Below, one piece after another: positions 1-8,268 of a stretch of DNA of 64,000 bases (positions within the stretch are counted from its first letter, which is position 1; the number at the start of each line of letters is the position of its first letter). The stretch is from Rhodococcus sp. 4CII (GTDB lineage Bacteria; Actinomycetota; Actinomycetes; Mycobacteriales; Mycobacteriaceae). The notes beneath the pieces are model-generated. The model did not search any database and was not told the origin of the DNA. It saw only the letters and a list, made by a program, of their open reading frames with translations. The translations under genes were made by a program, and so were the position numbers. Where the stretch lies: contig NZ_JACCFE010000002.1 of assembly GCF_014256275.1 (NCBI RefSeq), positions 6,821,501 to 6,885,500 on the forward strand. The letters are read 5' to 3'.

Positions 1-327
1 TCCGAGCTGTTCCCACCACAGATCCGCTACACCGGACTGTCCCTGGCCTACCACCTCGGGACCGGGGTGTTCGGTGGCTTCACCCCTCTGGTGGCGCTCT
101 CGCTCAACACCGCGACCGGCAACGTGCTCGCCGGTCTGATCTATCCCATCGCGGTCACTGCGATCACGGCACTGGTGTTCGTGCTGACGCTGCGGCGCGG
201 AGTGGACAGTCCGGTCGTCCGGCAAGCCTGGAAGCAAATCGACTCCGAGTACGCAGCCGAATCGATCTCGGCGACAGCGGAACACCCGCGCGAATCCGTT
301 CCGGCGCCGGAGGCCGCGACATCATGA
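1..327 (+). CDS. MFS transporter, C-terminal end (partial)
   Basis: The frame is open from base 1 to a TGA at 325-327, so only the last 108 residues of a membrane transporter are present. The visible part holds the SELFPPQIRYTG stretch and a following Gly/Leu-rich helix pair, a pattern typical of the last two or three membrane segments of metabolite:H+ symporter (MHS) members of the major facilitator superfamily. A hydrophilic cytoplasmic tail rich in Glu, Ala and Pro ends the protein. The substrate cannot be told from this fragment. The stop overlaps the next start (ATGA at 324-327), so the two genes are probably translationally coupled. The family call is by recognition of the sequence; MHS membership is an inference. 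Confidence 0.75.
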   Translation, partial: SELFPPQIRYTGLSLAYHLGTGVFGGFTPLVALSLNTATGNVLAGLIYPIAVTAITALVFVLTLRRGVDSPVVRQAWKQIDSEYAAESISATAEHPRESVPAPEAATS

Positions 328-1010
328 ACGGCACGCCCCGGTACGGCGCGATCGCGTTCACCGCCCCGGTCGCCGAGCGGCAGAAGGCGACGGGAAGCAT
401 CCACCGGTACGGGCGGAGGCGAGCGCAGGGCGAAAACGTCGGCGGGCCCGACGAACTGGACACCCGGGTAACCGCACTGATCCGAGCTGCCGACTCGTTC
501 TTCATCGCGACGGTGACGCCCTCCGGGTGGCCCTACATCCAACACCGGGGCGGCCCGCCCGGCTTCGTACACGTGCTGAACTCCTCGACGATTGCGCTCG
601 CGGATTATCCGGGAAATCAGCAGTTCGTCACTATCGGCAACCTCGACGCGAACGACGCAGTCGCCCTCTTCTTCATCGACTACCCCACCCGCACCAGAGT
701 CAAGGTCTACGGGCGGGCCGAGGTCGTCGAGCGCGCCGACGATCCGGATCTCGTCGCTGGGCTCCTCACCACCCCCGGCGGGGTTTTCAAGGCCGGCTGT
801 GACCGCGCGCTCGTCGTCCACGTCGAGGCGCTGGACCGGAACTGCACGAAGAACATTCCCCCGAAGTACGGCGAGGCCCGAATGGGGGAATCGCTCACGT
901 TGGCCCGGAAGGGACTGCAGGATGAAATCGACGTCCTGCAAACCCGTAATACGGAACTGGAGCGGGAGATCTCGCAACTGCGTGGCTGCGGGAACGGTCA
1001 GCGGGGTTGA
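324..1010 (+). CDS. Pyridoxamine 5'-phosphate oxidase family (FMN-binding split-barrel) protein
   Basis: A protein of 228 residues. The stretch FFIATVTPSGWPYIQHRGG and the later NDAVALFFIDYPTRTRVKVYGRAEV are the hallmark of the PNPOx-like FMN-binding split barrel in which a flavin sits on a beta barrel. Family members are flavin-dependent oxidoreductases or flavin/F420-type binders; the substrate is unknown. The last 45 residues (after KNIPPKYG) form a charged heptad-like helix (QDEIDVLQTRNTELEREISQL), probably a coiled coil for dimerisation. The ATG at 324 overlaps the stop of the transporter, so the two form an operon. The N-terminal 45 residues are unusually basic and may not be part of the fold; a later start is possible. 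The gene ends tail to tail with the LysR gene, overlapping it by 13 nt. Confidence 0.8.
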   Translation: MNGTPRYGAIAFTAPVAERQKATGSIHRYGRRRAQGENVGGPDELDTRVTALIRAADSFFIATVTPSGWPYIQHRGGPPGFVHVLNSSTIALADYPGNQQFVTIGNLDANDAVALFFIDYPTRTRVKVYGRAEVVERADDPDLVAGLLTTPGGVFKAGCDRALVVHVEALDRNCTKNIPPKYGEARMGESLTLARKGLQDEIDVLQTRNTELEREISQLRGCGNGQRG

Positions 1011-1867
1011 CGGACGGGGGAACCGATGGGCGGGGGAGAGTTGCGGATCGCGGCGTCCCGCAACACCCGCAGCAGTGGCGTCACCCGGTTGCGGCGGTAC
1101 ACGAATCTCACGACCGCGGGCGGAGCACCGACCAGCGGGATGAACCGGACATTGCGGTGTGTCACGCGCCTCCGGGCGACTTCCGGAACCGTGCCCACGC
1201 CGCGATCCGCGGCGATCAGTTCGAGCCACTCGTCGAAGTTCGAGCAGGTCACCACCGGACCGTCGTGGTTCGGCCACAGATCTTCGGATGTGGTTCCGCT
1301 CAGGGTGTTGATGACCAGAGGAAGCGTTCCGAACTCGGCCCAGTCGATGGACTCGCGCCCGGCGAGTGGCGAGGCCGCCGAGACCGCCGCGATCCGCTGC
1401 TCCTCGAACAACGGATGCTGCACGAACTCGTCACCCGGGACATCCCGGCGGACGACGGCAGCGTCCACGGTGGCGTTGTTCAGTGCGGCGATCGGGTCGT
1501 CGCAGCGACGCGGAACGACGGTGGCCCGAGAGTTCTTCTCGACGTCGTCGATCACCTGCTGCGCCCACGGATCGGGGAGAAGCCAACTGAAGCCGAGGGC
1601 GAGGGATCGGTTGGTGTACAGCGCAACCGCGGAATCGAGATCACCGAGAACGACGCGCACCTTCTCGACGAACCCGGCGCCGTCCTCGGTGAGGGCGAGC
1701 GCACGCGAGGTCCGGTCGAACAACCGTACTCCGAGCGAGGCCTCGAGTTGCTGCACCGTTCGCGTCAGCGCCGGCTGTGTGATGTGCACCGCGGTCGCCG
1801 CAGCGGTGAACGAGCCCGCCTCGGCGACCGCCACGACCGCCCGCAGATGCCGCAGTTCGATGGTCAT
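998..1867 (-). CDS. LysR-family transcriptional regulator
   Basis: A regulator of 289 residues. Residues 1-60 form the LysR winged helix-turn-helix (MTIELRHLRAVVAVAEAGSF, then TAVHITQPALTRTVQQLE). The rest resembles the periplasmic-binding-protein-like effector domain, with a VDAAVVRRD segment in the first lobe. The open frame continues far upstream of the chosen start, but the ATG at 1867 begins exactly at the canonical LysR N terminus, so the longer version is not credible. It is divergent from the nitronate monooxygenase gene at 1997; the 129-bp gap should hold both promoters and the LysR operator. Control of the neighbouring nitronate gene is an inference from this arrangement. Confidence 0.88.
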   Translation of the reverse strand: MTIELRHLRAVVAVAEAGSFTAAATAVHITQPALTRTVQQLEASLGVRLFDRTSRALALTEDGAGFVEKVRVVLGDLDSAVALYTNRSLALGFSWLLPDPWAQQVIDDVEKNSRATVVPRRCDDPIAALNNATVDAAVVRRDVPGDEFVQHPLFEEQRIAAVSAASPLAGRESIDWAEFGTLPLVINTLSGTTSEDLWPNHDGPVVTCSNFDEWLELIAADRGVGTVPEVARRRVTHRNVRFIPLVGAPPAVVRFVYRRNRVTPLLRVLRDAAIRNSPPPIGSPVRQPR

Positions 1868-1996
1868 AACTGCCAAGCATAGATCCAGCCGAAACGGCAT
1901 TTCCGCTCCCCGACGCAGCGGTGCACGATTGTGGACGGGAGGGTGAGAACGGCGTGAACCGCGGCGGTCGCCCATCCATCGACCGAAAGGATCCTG

Positions 1997-3049
1997 GTGT
2001 TCGATTTCGAGGATGACCTCAGAATTCCCATCGTCGGGGCGCCCATGGCGGGAGGGCCGAGCACCCCCGAACTCGTTGCTGCGGTCTCGTCTACCGGTGG
2101 CCTCGGTTTCCTTGCCGCCGGGTACAAGAGCGTCGAGGCGGTTCGGCGTGAGGTCGATGCGGTTCGCGCGCTGACGGGCGCACCGTTCGGTCTCAATATT
2201 TTCGTCCCCGGCCGCCCCTTGGCCGACCGTGCCGCGGTGGAGGCCTACCGGGAGCGGTTGCAACCGCTCGCCGAACGCAGGCAGGTGGTTCTGCCCGAGG
2301 TCGTCGACCACGACGACGACGCCTTCGAAGCCAAGGTCGGCCTCGCGGTCGAGCTTGCCGTTCCCGTGGTGTCCTTCACGTTCGGGCTTCCGCCACGAGA
2401 CGTCGTCGATCGGTTGCACGCTGCCGGCGGTGCCGTGGTCGCGACGGTGTCGGATGTCGATGAGGCGCGGTCGGCCGCCGAGCGGGGAGTCGATGCGATT
2501 TGTCTGCAAGGAGTCGACGCTGGCGGGCATCGGGCGACGCTCGACGCAGATGCGGAGCCGGACCCACGTTCGACCCGCGACCTGGTCGACGCGGCCCGCG
2601 CCGCCGTCGACCTTCCCATCGTTGCCGCCGGCGGAATAGCGACCGGAGACGACGTCGCTGCAATGCTCGCGGCCGGTGCGGCTGCAGTCCAGATCGGTAC
2701 CGCGCTCCTGGACGCCGACGAGGCGGGCACCAAGCCCGCTCACCGCGCCGCGCTGCACGACGACCGGTTCACCGAAACCGTCGTCACCCGCGCGTTCTCG
2801 GGTCGTCCCGCCCGTGGCCTGGTCAACGACTTCATCACCGACTTCGATGCCCACGCGGTGACGGCATATCCGCAGGTCCACCTGCTGACGAGTGGGCTGC
2901 GGGCCGCGGCAGGCGCCGCTGACGACCCGCAGGGCCTCGCCCTGTGGGCCGGCGTCGGGTACCGCAGTGCCCGGTCGGCCCCCGCCGAAGTGATCGTCCG
3001 GGACCTGTGGCGAGAAGCACGCGAAGTGTCATGGACATCGGCGACCTGA
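1997..3049 (+). CDS. Nitronate monooxygenase (2-nitropropane dioxygenase family)
   Basis: A protein of 350 residues with the FMN-dependent TIM-barrel pattern of nitronate monooxygenases: an N-terminal PIVGAPMAGG motif, GGLGFLAAGYKS, FGLNIFVPG, then ICLQGVDAGGHR (phosphate/active-site loop with the histidine of the family), PIVAAGGIATGDDVAAMLAAGAAAVQIGTA (FMN phosphate site) and a C-terminal TRAFSGRPARGLVN. Members oxidise alkyl nitronates such as propionate 3-nitronate with FMN and oxygen in the cytoplasm. The start is GTG at 1997, preceded by GAAAGG at 1984-1989. Its end overlaps the next LysR gene by 19 nt, suggesting an operon of enzyme, regulator and MFS exporter. The exact substrate is not readable. 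Confidence 0.9.
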   Translation: MFDFEDDLRIPIVGAPMAGGPSTPELVAAVSSTGGLGFLAAGYKSVEAVRREVDAVRALTGAPFGLNIFVPGRPLADRAAVEAYRERLQPLAERRQVVLPEVVDHDDDAFEAKVGLAVELAVPVVSFTFGLPPRDVVDRLHAAGGAVVATVSDVDEARSAAERGVDAICLQGVDAGGHRATLDADAEPDPRSTRDLVDAARAAVDLPIVAAGGIATGDDVAAMLAAGAAAVQIGTALLDADEAGTKPAHRAALHDDRFTETVVTRAFSGRPARGLVNDFITDFDAHAVTAYPQVHLLTSGLRAAAGAADDPQGLALWAGVGYRSARSAPAEVIVRDLWREAREVSWTSAT

Positions 3050-3930
3050 GCTTCTTCCTGGCCGTAGCCCGCGCCGGGGGAATCTCCCGGGCTTCGAAAG
3101 AACTTCTGACGGTTCAGTCGAACATCAGCTCACGGATCCGGGCGCTCGAAGACGAACTCGGAGTGGAACTGTTTCGCCGCCATGCGCGTGGAGTGACTCT
3201 GACGAACCCCGGCGAACGTCTGCTGCCGTACGCCGAACACATCACTCGGCTCGTACGCGAAGTGACGCAGGTCGTCGGCGACGATCGAGATCCTTCCGGT
3301 CGACTCGCGATCGGCTCCATGGAGACCACCGCGGGTTTGCGGCTCCCCGGGGTGCTGGCCGCCTTCAGCGAAGAATGCCCCCGTGTCGACTTCATCCTGA
3401 CGACCGACACGACCGACGCCCTCACCGCCCGGGTGCTCGAGCATCGACTCGACGGGGCCTTCGTCTGCGGACCGGTGCGGCATCCGGATCTGGTCTCCCA
3501 GCAGGTGTTCATCGAGCAATTGGTGCTGGTGAGCGGTGTCCGCATCGTGGATCTGGACTCGGCGCGAGCCGACGGACGGCGGCACAAGGTCCTCGTCCTG
3601 CGGGCCGGCTGCGCCTACCGGGCCCGACTCGAGCGGCTCTTCGAACAGCACGAACTGCCGGCGCCGGACGTCCTCGAGTTCGGAACTCTCGAGGGCGTCC
3701 TCGGGTGTGTGGCCGCGGGAATGGGCGTGACCCTGCTGCCCCTGGGTGTGGTGACCGCGTCGCCGCTGGCGTCGTCCTTGAAGGTGCATCACCTCGCGCC
3801 GGCCGACTCGCGTGCGGAGACGCTCTTTGTCCGCCGTAAGGATTCGACGATGACACCGGCCCTGTCGCGGTTCCTGTTCCACACCCACGAGTCCAGGCGC
3901 CCGGCGTCGCTGAAATCCGTCGCTCGCTAG
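3031..3930 (+). CDS. LysR-family transcriptional regulator
   Basis: A regulator of 299 residues that starts at ATG 3031, inside the end of the nitronate monooxygenase gene. MDIGDLSFFLAVARAGGISR and VQSNISSRIRALEDELGVEL are the winged HTH; the rest is the LysR substrate-binding domain. An earlier in-frame start exists, but the chosen ATG gives the standard LysR N terminus. The helix 2-3 sequence (LTVQSNISSRI) resembles the subgroup that includes CysB/PtxR-type regulators of efflux and redox genes, though this is only an impression. Transcription probably runs from the monooxygenase through this gene to the MFS gene 40 nt downstream, so it may control its own operon. Confidence 0.87.
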   Translation: MDIGDLSFFLAVARAGGISRASKELLTVQSNISSRIRALEDELGVELFRRHARGVTLTNPGERLLPYAEHITRLVREVTQVVGDDRDPSGRLAIGSMETTAGLRLPGVLAAFSEECPRVDFILTTDTTDALTARVLEHRLDGAFVCGPVRHPDLVSQQVFIEQLVLVSGVRIVDLDSARADGRRHKVLVLRAGCAYRARLERLFEQHELPAPDVLEFGTLEGVLGCVAAGMGVTLLPLGVVTASPLASSLKVHHLAPADSRAETLFVRRKDSTMTPALSRFLFHTHESRRPASLKSVAR

Positions 3931-3970
3931 ATCGGTGGCGAGTCCCCCGAACGCCGTTGGAAGAGAAGGC

Positions 3971-5203
3971 ATGAATGCAATAGGTAGCGCCGACACGCGA
4001 ATCACGCTCCGAACACCGACATCCCCGTGGCTCACGGTCGGCCAGGTGGGGGCGGCATTGGCGGCCGCCATGGGCATCGGACGCTTCGTCTACACCCCGG
4101 TTCTGCCTCTGATGGAGGCCCAGGCGGGATTGACACCGTCGGTGGGCGCCGCCCTGGCGACGGCCAACTATCTCGGCTATCTCCTCGGGGCGCTCGCCGG
4201 AATCGTCCTCCCCGCGGTGGTGCGCTCGGCGGTGGCCATGCGCGTCTCGATGCTCGTCCTGGCCGCCACGTTGGCGCTGATGCCGGCGACGTCCAGCGAG
4301 ACAGCTTGGGGTATATTGCGATTCGGGGCGGGTGTGACCAGTGCGATGGTCTTCGTCATCGCCGTCAGTGCCATGCATTCCACTCTGCGCGGGCACGCGG
4401 CGCACCTGTCGGGTTGGGCGTTCGGCGGAATCGGAGCGGGCATCGCGCTGTCCGGGCTCGTCGTCCTCATCCTGCGGTCGTTGAGCACGTGGGGTTCGGT
4501 GTGGTGGGCGGCGGCGCTGCTGACCGTGGTCTGCACGCCGGCGGCGTGGACGCTTGCACCGACACACGCGGCCACCGCGACCGCCGCGGAGCGGACACAG
4601 TTCGGCGGCAAAGTGTTCCGCCGGTTCGGTGCTCTTTTCGTCAGCTATTTCCTGGAGGGCGTCGGCTACATCATTGCCGGCACGTTCCTCGTCGCGGCGA
4701 TCAATCGGACCGCGGGCAGCCTCGCCGGCAGTGGCGCCTGGGTGCTCGTCGGGTTGGCGGCGTTGCCATCCGGTCCGCTCTGGGCGTTGCTCGGCCGACG
4801 ATGGTCCCGTCCGATCCTGCTGGTGATCGCGCTCGTCGTTCAGGCCGTCGGCATCGCGCTGCCCGCGGTGGCGGACGGCATCTGGCCGGCCCTGATGTCC
4901 GCGTTCCTGTTCGGGGGAACATTCCTCGGCATCAGCCAGATGTCGCTGGCGATCGGGGCCGACCTCCAGTTCCCACGAGCGGTCGCGATCTTGACCAGCG
5001 GATACAGCCTCGGCCAGATCGCGGGCCCGCTTCTCGTCACGCCGCTGCTGTCCGACGGCTACCACCTGGCGTTGCTGGTCGCCTCGGGCATCGTGCTCGC
5101 CGCGGCACTCGCCGCCGCGGCGATGCCCGTCCTCACATGGCGTCTGTCGACACGAGACGGAGCCACAGCCTCAGGCGTGTGGTCGGATCGTCGAAGTCGA
5201 TAG
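3971..5203 (+). CDS. YbfB/YjiJ-family MFS transporter
   Basis: About 410 residues with roughly twelve hydrophobic segments. The opening AAAMGIGRFVYTPVLPLM is the signature of the YbfB/YjiJ branch of the major facilitator superfamily, followed by TANYLGYLLGALAG. Known members are inner-membrane transporters, mostly uncharacterised. I chose ATG 3971 over an upstream GTG at 3935 because GGAAG lies about 8 nt before the ATG and nothing similar precedes the GTG. It follows the LysR gene by 40 nt, so it may be the transport arm of the nitronate monooxygenase operon. Its last 71 nt overlap the decayed PucR gene on the other strand. Confidence 0.87.
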   Translation: MNAIGSADTRITLRTPTSPWLTVGQVGAALAAAMGIGRFVYTPVLPLMEAQAGLTPSVGAALATANYLGYLLGALAGIVLPAVVRSAVAMRVSMLVLAATLALMPATSSETAWGILRFGAGVTSAMVFVIAVSAMHSTLRGHAAHLSGWAFGGIGAGIALSGLVVLILRSLSTWGSVWWAAALLTVVCTPAAWTLAPTHAATATAAERTQFGGKVFRRFGALFVSYFLEGVGYIIAGTFLVAAINRTAGSLAGSGAWVLVGLAALPSGPLWALLGRRWSRPILLVIALVVQAVGIALPAVADGIWPALMSAFLFGGTFLGISQMSLAIGADLQFPRAVAILTSGYSLGQIAGPLLVTPLLSDGYHLALLVASGIVLAAALAAAAMPVLTWRLSTRDGATASGVWSDRRSR

Positions 5204-5600
5204 AGAACTCCTCGGTGAGACGGGTGAGCCGGTAGCGAATGGTATTGCCGTGCACATGCACTCGGTCCGCGGCCCTGGACACGTTCGCGTCCGAATCGAA
5301 GTACGCGCGCAGGTGATCAGAAAGTTGGTGTGATGGGCGGCGTCGTACGCTCGGATCGCATCGATGACGTCGAACCTGTCGAGATGCTTCTCGGCGATGC
5401 CACCCACCGCGGCGACGACGGGAGGTGCACTGATCGTCGTTGCGTAGGAGCCGATGTCACGAATCACGCGACGGTGGGCTGCCCGGGGATACTCACCCTC
5501 GCAGGGGAGATGTGCGTAGACGACCGAGTCGATCAGGGCGCTGTACGCACTGCGGAACTGGGGCGAAGGCCGCAATGGCGAATCCATCGGTGAACTGCAG
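5133..5600 (-). pseudogene. PucR-family regulator remnant, frameshifted
   Basis: The minus strand encodes the C-terminal part of a PucR-type regulator in two frames. Upstream of about 5325 one frame reads DSVVYAHLPCEGEYPRAAHR and PPVVAAVGGIAEKHLDRFDV. Below that point the sense continues in another frame: DHLRAYFDSDANVSRAADRV, HVHGNTIRYRLTRLTEEF and DDPTTRLRLWLRLV, ending at a TGA at 5133. HVHGNTIRYRL is the characteristic PucR C-terminal helix-turn-helix. A further shift near 5500-5600 leads to another frame (LGLQFTDGFAIAAFAPVP), so the gene carries at least two frameshifts, and no intact N terminus is visible up to about 5860. PucR regulators often control purine or amino-acid catabolism; this copy should be non-functional unless the shifts are sequencing errors. 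Confidence 0.65.
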
Positions 5601-5948
5601 TCCGAGTTGCGCAGCGCCCGGATCACCGTCCGAGACGGATCCGGCGTAGCGATGTCGGCAGTTCGATCCCCGAGCGCAGCGGTGGCAGTCACGGGCGGTC
5701 CGCCGCGGCGGCACGGCGACCGGCCCTGCGCTGCCCGTACCGGCGGCAAACCGCGACGTCATCACCTCGGTCATCTCCCGCACCAGATCAGCAACTACCC
5801 CCATCACGAAAGGCATATACGGCTGTGAGCGCCGGACGTTAGCCGGGCGTACGTCCGGTCGCGTCTGCATCGTTCTCGCAGACAGAAGTGCCGTTTTTCG
5901 AATGAGTTATTCGGGGTATTCCGTCGTAGGACGAGGAGGTCTGAGGAA

Positions 5949-6521
5949 ATGCCTGTTTGGGGATGGATCTTGATCGCGGCGGTCGTCGTGATCGCCGTGC
6001 TGGCGGTCATTGCGTCCCGCTCGGTGAGCAGTCGCAAGAGGACCGAACGGCTGAAGGAACGATTCGGTCCCGAATACGAGCGGACCGTCGGGGAGGTCGG
6101 CGACCAGAGCGCCGCGGAAGACGAACTCGCCGCACGGGAACGAAAGCGAGAGAAGCTCGATATCGTGCCGCTGTCGCCCGATGCGCGAGCGAAGTACGCG
6201 GACTCGTGGCGGACGGTGCAGATCGAGTTCGTCGACAATCCGTCCAGCGCGGTCGGAGCTGCGGACCGACTCGTGATCCACGTCATGCGCGAACGGGGCT
6301 ACCCGATCGACGACTTCGACCAGCGGGCTGCGGACATTTCGGTCGACCACCCGAAAGTCGTCGAGAACTACCGCACGGCGCACAACATCTTTCTGTCGCA
6401 GGAGCAGGGCGACGTCGGTACGGAGAAGCAGCGCGAGGCGTTCGTGCACTACCGCGCACTCTTCGAAAAATTGCTCGAGACGGACGAGACCAAAGACAAG
6501 CCAGAGGAGACGCGCGCATGA
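5949..6521 (+). CDS. Membrane-anchored protein of unknown function (paralogue of next gene)
   Basis: A protein of 190 residues. Residues 3-22 (VWGWILIAAVVVIAVLAVIA) form a single N-terminal membrane helix, followed by a basic charged helix (SSRKRTERLKERFG) and a long helical soluble region, so most of it is probably cytoplasmic. The start is well fixed: AGGAGG at 5934-5939 precedes the ATG by 9 nt. The C-terminal part (SWRTVQIEFVDNPSSAVGAAD, then REAFVHYRALFEKLLE) matches the C-terminal part of the next protein (LRWDEVQSSFVDDPKQCV, KRYREFFQRLL), so the two are tandem paralogues. The stop overlaps the next ATG (ATGA). I do not recognise a named function; similar short proteins occur in Rhodococcus and mycobacteria. 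Confidence 0.85.
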   Translation: MPVWGWILIAAVVVIAVLAVIASRSVSSRKRTERLKERFGPEYERTVGEVGDQSAAEDELAARERKREKLDIVPLSPDARAKYADSWRTVQIEFVDNPSSAVGAADRLVIHVMRERGYPIDDFDQRAADISVDHPKVVENYRTAHNIFLSQEQGDVGTEKQREAFVHYRALFEKLLETDETKDKPEETRA

Positions 6522-7036
6522 CCACCCAGGATCAGCAACCCGAGAACATTGGATCGGTGGCGGAGTCGTCACCCGCACCCGCACCCGCCGGTCCGGCCGA
6601 GCAAACCGGACCTCCGGCTCAGGCGGCAGAACCTCCGACCGAGCAGACCGGACCCGCGACCCAGGCAGCCGAACGCTCGACCGAGCAGACCGGGCCGCCG
6701 GCTCGGGCAGCCGAACCTGCGACTCCGGGAACCGAACCGCCGGCAGCGAGGGACGAAACCTCGTCTGGACAGTCACTGTTCGCCGAGGACGAGCTTTCGG
6801 TCCTCCGACTACGCTGGGACGAGGTGCAGTCGAGCTTCGTCGACGATCCCAAACAGTGCGTCCAGAAGGCCGACGGCCTCGTACAGGATGTCGTCGACCG
6901 GCTGACAACCGGCTTCTCGGAGGCACGTTCGCGTCTCGAGGAGCAGTGGGCTCGCGGTGAAGAGGGCTCGACGGAGGATCTTCGTCTCGCGCTCAAGCGC
7001 TACCGCGAGTTCTTCCAGCGGTTGCTCACGGTCTGA
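6518..7036 (+). CDS. Soluble protein with Pro/Ala/Glu-rich N-terminal repeats, unknown function
   Basis: A protein of 172 residues, translationally coupled to the preceding gene by an ATGA overlap. The first 90 residues are a low-complexity, probably disordered region rich in Pro, Ala, Glu and Thr, with three 14-residue repeats of the type EQTGPPAQAAEPPT. The last 75 residues form a helical domain homologous to the C terminus of the preceding membrane protein. Lacking a membrane segment itself, it may pair with its membrane-anchored paralogue; this is inference. No enzymatic motif is visible. Its last few bases overlap the decayed amidohydrolase on the other strand. Confidence 0.82.
   Translation: MTTQDQQPENIGSVAESSPAPAPAGPAEQTGPPAQAAEPPTEQTGPATQAAERSTEQTGPPARAAEPATPGTEPPAARDETSSGQSLFAEDELSVLRLRWDEVQSSFVDDPKQCVQKADGLVQDVVDRLTTGFSEARSRLEEQWARGEEGSTEDLRLALKRYREFFQRLLTV
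6599..6724 (+). repeat. Three tandem 42-bp coding repeats
   Basis: Three consecutive, imperfect 42-bp units encode EQTGPPAQAAEPPT, EQTGPATQAAERST and EQTGPPARAAEPAT. They are in frame, so copy number can change without breaking the protein. They form a disordered linker. Confidence 0.8.
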
Positions 7037-7480
7037 GAGAGCCGAGGGAACAGTTTGTGGGCGTTGCGGGTGGTCGACGACCGCCACGTGGCGGGCGCGG
7101 GCTGCTCGGCGGCGTCGAGGGAGGCGATCTGGCGGGCGGGTCGCAGGGGTCCAGCAGTAGTCGCTGCCGTAGAGAACGCGGTCCGAGCCGAATGCGGTCG
7201 TCGGTGCCGGAATCTGGTGCGGGGAGGGAGTTCCGGCCGTGTCGAACCACATTCGGCGCAGCTGATCGGGAACGCTCGGGGCGTTCCCGCTGGGTTCCGG
7301 GATCAGCCCACGGTGCGAGAAACCGCAGAAAGTGCTCGTCGATGACATGGCGTGAGTTGTAGACCGCCGGTGCCACGATGGTCTCGTACATCCAGGCGTG
7401 AGCCGGTGTGTAGATCGCGGTGGATGGGGTCGAACGGCGCCATCGGCATCGTCTCGCTCCTTCGTATCCGGCCGTCGCGG
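7030..7480 (-). pseudogene. Amidohydrolase-family remnant, frameshifted
   Basis: The minus strand holds pieces of an amidohydrolase 2 (ACMSD-like TIM-barrel hydrolase) in different frames. One frame gives PDQLRRMWFDTAGTPSPHQ and FGSDRVLYGSDYCWTPA, where LYGSDYCWTP carries the conserved metal-ligand Asp of the family. A second frame continues with ARQIASLDAAEQPAPATWRS and TTRNAHKLFPRL, the usual C-terminal helix. Upstream, a third frame reads YETIVAPAVYNSRHVIDEHF. No single frame joins them, so at least two frameshifts are present. The N-terminal metal-binding HxH region is missing. It overlaps the end of the preceding gene on the other strand. Confidence 0.6.
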
Positions 7481-7705
7481 CGCTCCGGCCCCGCCCTCCC
7501 GCTGGCGTGGCTCCGCGCCGTCGGTACTTCCAGACGGAGAGGATACGGGTGCGAGGTTCGGTACTGCACTGGGATGGACGTAATTCGGGCGGAGAATGCA
7601 CTTTTGTTCCGAAGAGAATCGAGTCCGCAATACGTGATCCGACAGCTACGCTTTATTGGTTCGTTCGGTCAGTTTCCGTACCCGTCATTCTCAACGGAGG
7701 TTGGT

Positions 7706-8179
7706 ATGAATGCCAAACCGTGCGGCGTGGGCTTAGTCATTCTCGCAGTGGCGATGTCTGCAGTCTCGTGTTCGTCGGGCAATTCGTCGGCTGACGACGG
7801 CAATTGTGTCCGCGCGACCGACAGCGAGTTGGATGCGCTTTTTACGAAATGGAATGATGCGCTGGTATCCGGGGACGCGAGCAAGGTGGCCGCGCTGTAC
7901 CGCTCGGATGCAGTACTGCTGCCTACACTTTCGGTGCCGATCGCCGACACTCCCGTAGAGATCACGGCGTATTTCGTCAACCTGATCAAGACCAACGCCA
8001 CCAGCCGAATGGTGGAGAGCTTCAAGTATTCGGAATGCAACCTCGCCTATAATGTGGGCCGTTGGGTCATCAATTCCAACGGTCAAGACGTGGAGGCCCG
8101 GGTGTCATGGGTCTATCGGTACGAAAACGGAAATTGGTTGATCGCCAACCACCATTCCTCGGTGAATCCCCAGAGCTGA
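7706..8179 (+). CDS. NTF2-like (SnoaL/DUF4440 type) lipoprotein
   Basis: A protein of 157 residues. Residues 1-22 are a lipoprotein signal peptide ending in the lipobox AVSC, with Cys22 the predicted lipidated residue. The mature part has the cone-fold pattern of the SnoaL/DUF4440/SgcJ group: ATDSELDALFTKWNDALVSG, then ASKVAALYRSDAVLLPTLS, and a C-terminal VSWVYRYENGNWLIANHHSS. Family members act as small isomerases, hydrolases or ligand binders; here the role outside the membrane is unknown. ATG 7706 has ACGGAGG at 7694-7700 as ribosome binding site; longer in-frame versions lack the signal peptide at the N terminus. The gene is alone, with a strong hairpin after its end. Confidence 0.85.
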   Translation: MNAKPCGVGLVILAVAMSAVSCSSGNSSADDGNCVRATDSELDALFTKWNDALVSGDASKVAALYRSDAVLLPTLSVPIADTPVEITAYFVNLIKTNATSRMVESFKYSECNLAYNVGRWVINSNGQDVEARVSWVYRYENGNWLIANHHSSVNPQS

Positions 8180-8212
8180 CGCATGCATGGCGCGTGTTTC
8201 CTGCCGACAGCA

Positions 8213-8252
8213 ACCACCGCCGCAGACAGGGTGATCGTTCTGCGGCGGTGGT
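8213..8252. terminator. Bidirectional hairpin terminator between convergent genes
   Basis: A perfect 14-bp inverted repeat, ACCACCGCCGCAGA at 8213-8226 and its complement at 8239-8252, with a 12-nt loop. It lies between the converging lipoprotein gene and guanine deaminase, so it can serve both. There is no U tract, as is common in actinobacteria. Confidence 0.75.
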
Positions 8253-8268
8253 CACGCCATATCGTGAT

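Noticed and set aside
1868..2881. Upstream extension of the first LysR gene
   Set aside because: The extension runs antisense through the nitronate monooxygenase gene and the LysR domain begins exactly at ATG 1867.
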